A stretch of DNA of 64,000 bases from Acinetobacter dispersus (lineage in GTDB: Bacteria > Pseudomonadota > Gammaproteobacteria > Pseudomonadales > Moraxellaceae): assembly GCF_009884975.1 (NCBI RefSeq), contig NZ_CP041970.1, forward strand, positions 372,001 through 436,000. The letters are read 5' to 3'. Under the pieces are notes generated by a model, which was not told where the DNA came from, made no database searches, and saw nothing but the letters and a program-made list of their open reading frames with translations. Made by a program: the position numbers and the translations under genes. Shown piece by piece: positions 61,385 through 64,000 of this stretch (position 1 is its first letter; each line of letters opens with the position of its first letter).

Positions 61385-64000
61385 ATGTTGAACAACATCT
61401 TTCAAGCGTTAGAGAGCCTCGGCCTTACAGCACAAAAACGTGCGATTCATATTCAATTTTCTAATCAAAATTTAAATTCGCAGGTTTTTCTGCAACGTAT
61501 TGATGGTCAGCATCAACTGAATGATGGATTTAAGGCAGAATTGATCTGCCTATCGACCAATGCCACTATTCCACTAAAACAATTTATTGGTAGCCAAGCG
61601 GCGGTTGATAGCGTGACTGATCAAGGTCAATTGACCCGTGTCACAGGTATTATCACTCAAGCCTTACAGGGACAATCCGACGGTAGCTTAACTTTATATA
61701 AGCTGACACTCGAAGACCCAACTGCACTGTGGAAACAACGCCGTAACAGCCGCGTGTTTATGAACAAGAGCGTACGAGATGTGGTGGAAATCATTTTTAA
61801 AGAATGGCAACAAAAGAGTCCACTCTTTGCATCAAGTTTAAGTTTAGATTTAAGTGGGCTCAGTCAAGACTATGATGTCCGACCTTTCATTATGCAGTCC
61901 AATGAAAGCGACTATGACTTTCTCACCCGTCTCATGCGCAGCGAAGGCATTAACTGGCTCATCGACGAAGCTGAGCGCACAGTTCCTCTCAGCAGTGCCG
62001 CTATCCAAGCACAAAAAATGCGTTTGATTGATGACAATAGCCAGTATCAAGCGCTCGATCGTCGACAGATTCGTTATCACCGTAGCAGTGCCACTGAACA
62101 ATATGACAGTATGACCAGCCTAGTTGGACAACGTTCATTACAGCCCAGTAGCGTCCATGTACAACGTTGGCAAGCCGATGCCTTAGAACAGGAAGAAGGT
62201 GCAGGTAGTGTACAAAGCACCCATAAGCACAGTGATCAGCATGACAATGCCAGTCTTGGTCTAGAACAGGCATGGCATTTCTCTCCCGCTTGGATGCAAG
62301 ATATCAATGGTGAAGATGGTGCGACCCAATCGGGCAATGCCCAAATTGAAAAACTGAATCAGAATCTCAGTCAATACTACGACTTACAATCCAAGCAGTT
62401 TGTTGCGAATACTACGGTGCGAGACACCCATGTGGGTTACTGGTTTGAATTAGCCGAACATCCTGAAATTGATCAACACGATGGTGCAGACAAAGAATTC
62501 CTGATTACAGGCAAAAACTTCTATAACCAAAATAACTTGCCTAAAGATCTACATCAACAGATCAATCAACTATTAGCACAAAGCAATTGGCAGCCAACCC
62601 AACAAAGCAACACAGAAGAACGCCAAGCTAACCAGTTAATCCTGCAACGCCGCAACATCAAAACTGTACCCGAATTTAACCCATTGCAACACCGTCCAGC
62701 CGCTTCACCGCAACGTGCCAAAGTGGTCGGACCAAGTGGTGAAGAAATCCATGTAGATGAATGGGGCCGTATTAAAGTTCGTTTCCTGTTTACCCGAAAT
62801 GATGATCATAGCCATGATGGTGGTGCAGGCGCTAATGACAACGACACCGATTCAGCTTGGGTCGATGTACTGACGCCTTGGGCTGGTGAAGGCTATGGGG
62901 CGCGCTTCCTGCCACGTATCGATGAAATCGTAGTTATCGACTTCTTTGATGGCAACATTGACCGTCCATTTGTAGTGGGACGTATCCATGAAGCACATCG
63001 TAGTCCAACCAAGTTCGACAATGCAGGTAAGCTGCCAGACACCAAGAAACTGGCAGGGATCAAGTCCAAGGAATATCAGGGTGAAGGCTTTAACCAACTG
63101 CGCTTTGATGACACCACTGGACAGATCAGCGCCCAGCTCCAAAGCAGTCATGCTGCCAGCCAACTTAACTTAGGTAAACTCAGTCATCCGAAAGACAAAG
63201 CAGAAAGTGAAGATCGTGGCGAAGGTTTTGAACTACGTACTGATCAATGGGGAGCCGTACGCGCAGGTGAAGGCTTACTTGTTTCCACGTATAAACAGGA
63301 TCAAGCCCAAGGCGAACATCTCGATGCTCAATCCGCTAAGCAGCAATTTGAAGCTAATCAAAACAATGCCAAGGCACTGAGTGAAGTGGCCAAAAACCAG
63401 CAGACCGATGAAATTGAATCCGTTGAACAATTGAAAGCATTTGCAGAACAGATTGAAGCAAAAATTGCTAAATTTAATAAAGCCTTATTGCTATTAAGCT
63501 CACCTGTGGGGATCGGTCTAAGTACCAGTGAAGATATTCATGTTTCTGCAGAGGGACAGATCAACCAGTTTGCAGGCGACAGTATCAATCTAAGCACGCA
63601 AAAGAATCTGATTACGCATGCGCAAAACAGAATCAGTGTGTTTGCTGCACAGAATGGTATTAAGCAAGTGGCTGCTAAAGGCAAGTTTGAAGCACATGCT
63701 CAGTCGGATGGTATGGATTTACTGGCCAAGCAAGGGATTCAGATTATTTCGACCGAAGATCGTATTGAGATCAGCAGTCCGAAAGAGATTGTAATTACTG
63801 CGGGTGGTTCTCAGATCAAGCTGAATGGTTCAGGTATTTTTCCAGTTACCAGTGGCAAGTTTGAGGTGAAGGCAGGGCAGCATTTGTTTATGGGTGGGGC
63901 GAATGTTCAGTTAACACCAATAACTTTACCAGGCGCTGAAATAAAGAATTGGATTGAATTGGATTATCGTGACCCTGAAACAAGAAAGGGTATTGCAAAT
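61385..64000 (+). CDS. vgrG: type VI secretion tip protein VgrG/TssI (3' end cut by window edge)
   Basis: The ORF from ATG 61385 stays open for 872 codons to the window edge. The gp27-like N-terminal region (about 1-400) leads to the gp5 OB-fold with VDEWGRIKVRF near residue 460. A long beta-helical C-terminal part follows, in which a DUF2345-type segment spans about residues 700-845. The last residues (LPGAEIKNWIELDYRDPETRKG) start a C-terminal extension past the DUF2345 part. VgrG trimers tip the T6SS needle and carry effectors. No other T6SS gene is in view. Confidence 0.93.
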   Translation, partial: MLNNIFQALESLGLTAQKRAIHIQFSNQNLNSQVFLQRIDGQHQLNDGFKAELICLSTNATIPLKQFIGSQAAVDSVTDQGQLTRVTGIITQALQGQSDGSLTLYKLTLEDPTALWKQRRNSRVFMNKSVRDVVEIIFKEWQQKSPLFASSLSLDLSGLSQDYDVRPFIMQSNESDYDFLTRLMRSEGINWLIDEAERTVPLSSAAIQAQKMRLIDDNSQYQALDRRQIRYHRSSATEQYDSMTSLVGQRSLQPSSVHVQRWQADALEQEEGAGSVQSTHKHSDQHDNASLGLEQAWHFSPAWMQDINGEDGATQSGNAQIEKLNQNLSQYYDLQSKQFVANTTVRDTHVGYWFELAEHPEIDQHDGADKEFLITGKNFYNQNNLPKDLHQQINQLLAQSNWQPTQQSNTEERQANQLILQRRNIKTVPEFNPLQHRPAASPQRAKVVGPSGEEIHVDEWGRIKVRFLFTRNDDHSHDGGAGANDNDTDSAWVDVLTPWAGEGYGARFLPRIDEIVVIDFFDGNIDRPFVVGRIHEAHRSPTKFDNAGKLPDTKKLAGIKSKEYQGEGFNQLRFDDTTGQISAQLQSSHAASQLNLGKLSHPKDKAESEDRGEGFELRTDQWGAVRAGEGLLVSTYKQDQAQGEHLDAQSAKQQFEANQNNAKALSEVAKNQQTDEIESVEQLKAFAEQIEAKIAKFNKALLLLSSPVGIGLSTSEDIHVSAEGQINQFAGDSINLSTQKNLITHAQNRISVFAAQNGIKQVAAKGKFEAHAQSDGMDLLAKQGIQIISTEDRIEISSPKEIVITAGGSQIKLNGSGIFPVTSGKFEVKAGQHLFMGGANVQLTPITLPGAEIKNWIELDYRDPETRKGIAN

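Noticed and set aside
1..64000. CRISPR arrays, insertion sequences or prophage
   Set aside because: No regularly spaced repeat array, transposase or phage structural gene was seen. The VgrG protein is a secretion-system component, not phage.

Overview
The window looks like a chromosomal segment of an Acinetobacter species. The evidence is low-GC gammaproteobacterial coding sequence, a 203-residue UmuDAb-type SOS regulator whose cleavage and catalytic residues fall at the Acinetobacter positions (A83-G84, S119, K156), and an operator of the UmuDAb type in front of it. The species cannot be named from the sequence alone. No insertion sequence, prophage or CRISPR array was seen. Both ends cut a gene: mutS (3' end missing) on the left and a type VI secretion vgrG (3' end missing) on the right.

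Layout. 1-6.7 kb: mutS, a TerC/CBS membrane protein behind a hairpin that buries its Shine-Dalgarno sequence, a secreted DUF4424 protein and a LysR regulator. 7-13.2 kb: a tight five-gene operon of NRAMP-type transporter, pxpA, a YcsI-type protein, a PxpB-PxpC fusion and a biotin carboxylase carrying its own biotinyl domain. This is a 5-oxoproline-type locus with a biotin-dependent carboxylase component. 13.7-20.2 kb: an AT-rich iron-related block with a frameshifted AraC regulator, a TonB-dependent receptor, an inner-membrane acyltransferase-like protein, small unknown genes and recurring Fur-like ATGATAAT motifs. 20.2-24.8 kb: two LysR regulators, a periplasmic metallo-beta-lactamase-fold hydrolase and three small unknown genes. 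25-27 kb: umuDAb-umuC.

27.1-37.8 kb is the most interesting region. Two near-duplicate AraC regulators, an Old-Yellow-Enzyme flavoprotein, two paralogous alpha/beta hydrolases with a cysteine at the nucleophile elbow, two short-chain dehydrogenases, an azoreductase with its LysR regulator, an NAD(P)-binding protein and an NAPE-PLD-like metallohydrolase sit together. Three promoters here carry the same pair of 9-bp boxes (WWTAGGCAA) as direct repeats exactly 21 bp apart, placed 29-30 bp upstream of a -10 element. This suggests one previously undescribed AraC regulon, perhaps handling electrophilic or ester-type compounds.

38-53 kb is mostly housekeeping or general-function: a HolD-like protein, a 2-hydroxyacid dehydrogenase, an acyltransferase, a BepA-like protease, yqeY, rpsU and tsaD (divergent), a TetR/EamA pair, an HPP/TetR divergent pair with a perfect 22-bp palindromic operator, an AAA protein, and a patatin-like lipase overlapping a kinase-like gene. 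53.3-54 kb holds a duplicated tRNA-Leu(TAG)/tRNA-Trp(CCA) unit with duplicated promoters. 54-64 kb: a FadL-type porin with a secreted partner and LysR regulator, an isolated astA behind a 37-codon small ORF, cycA, and vgrG.
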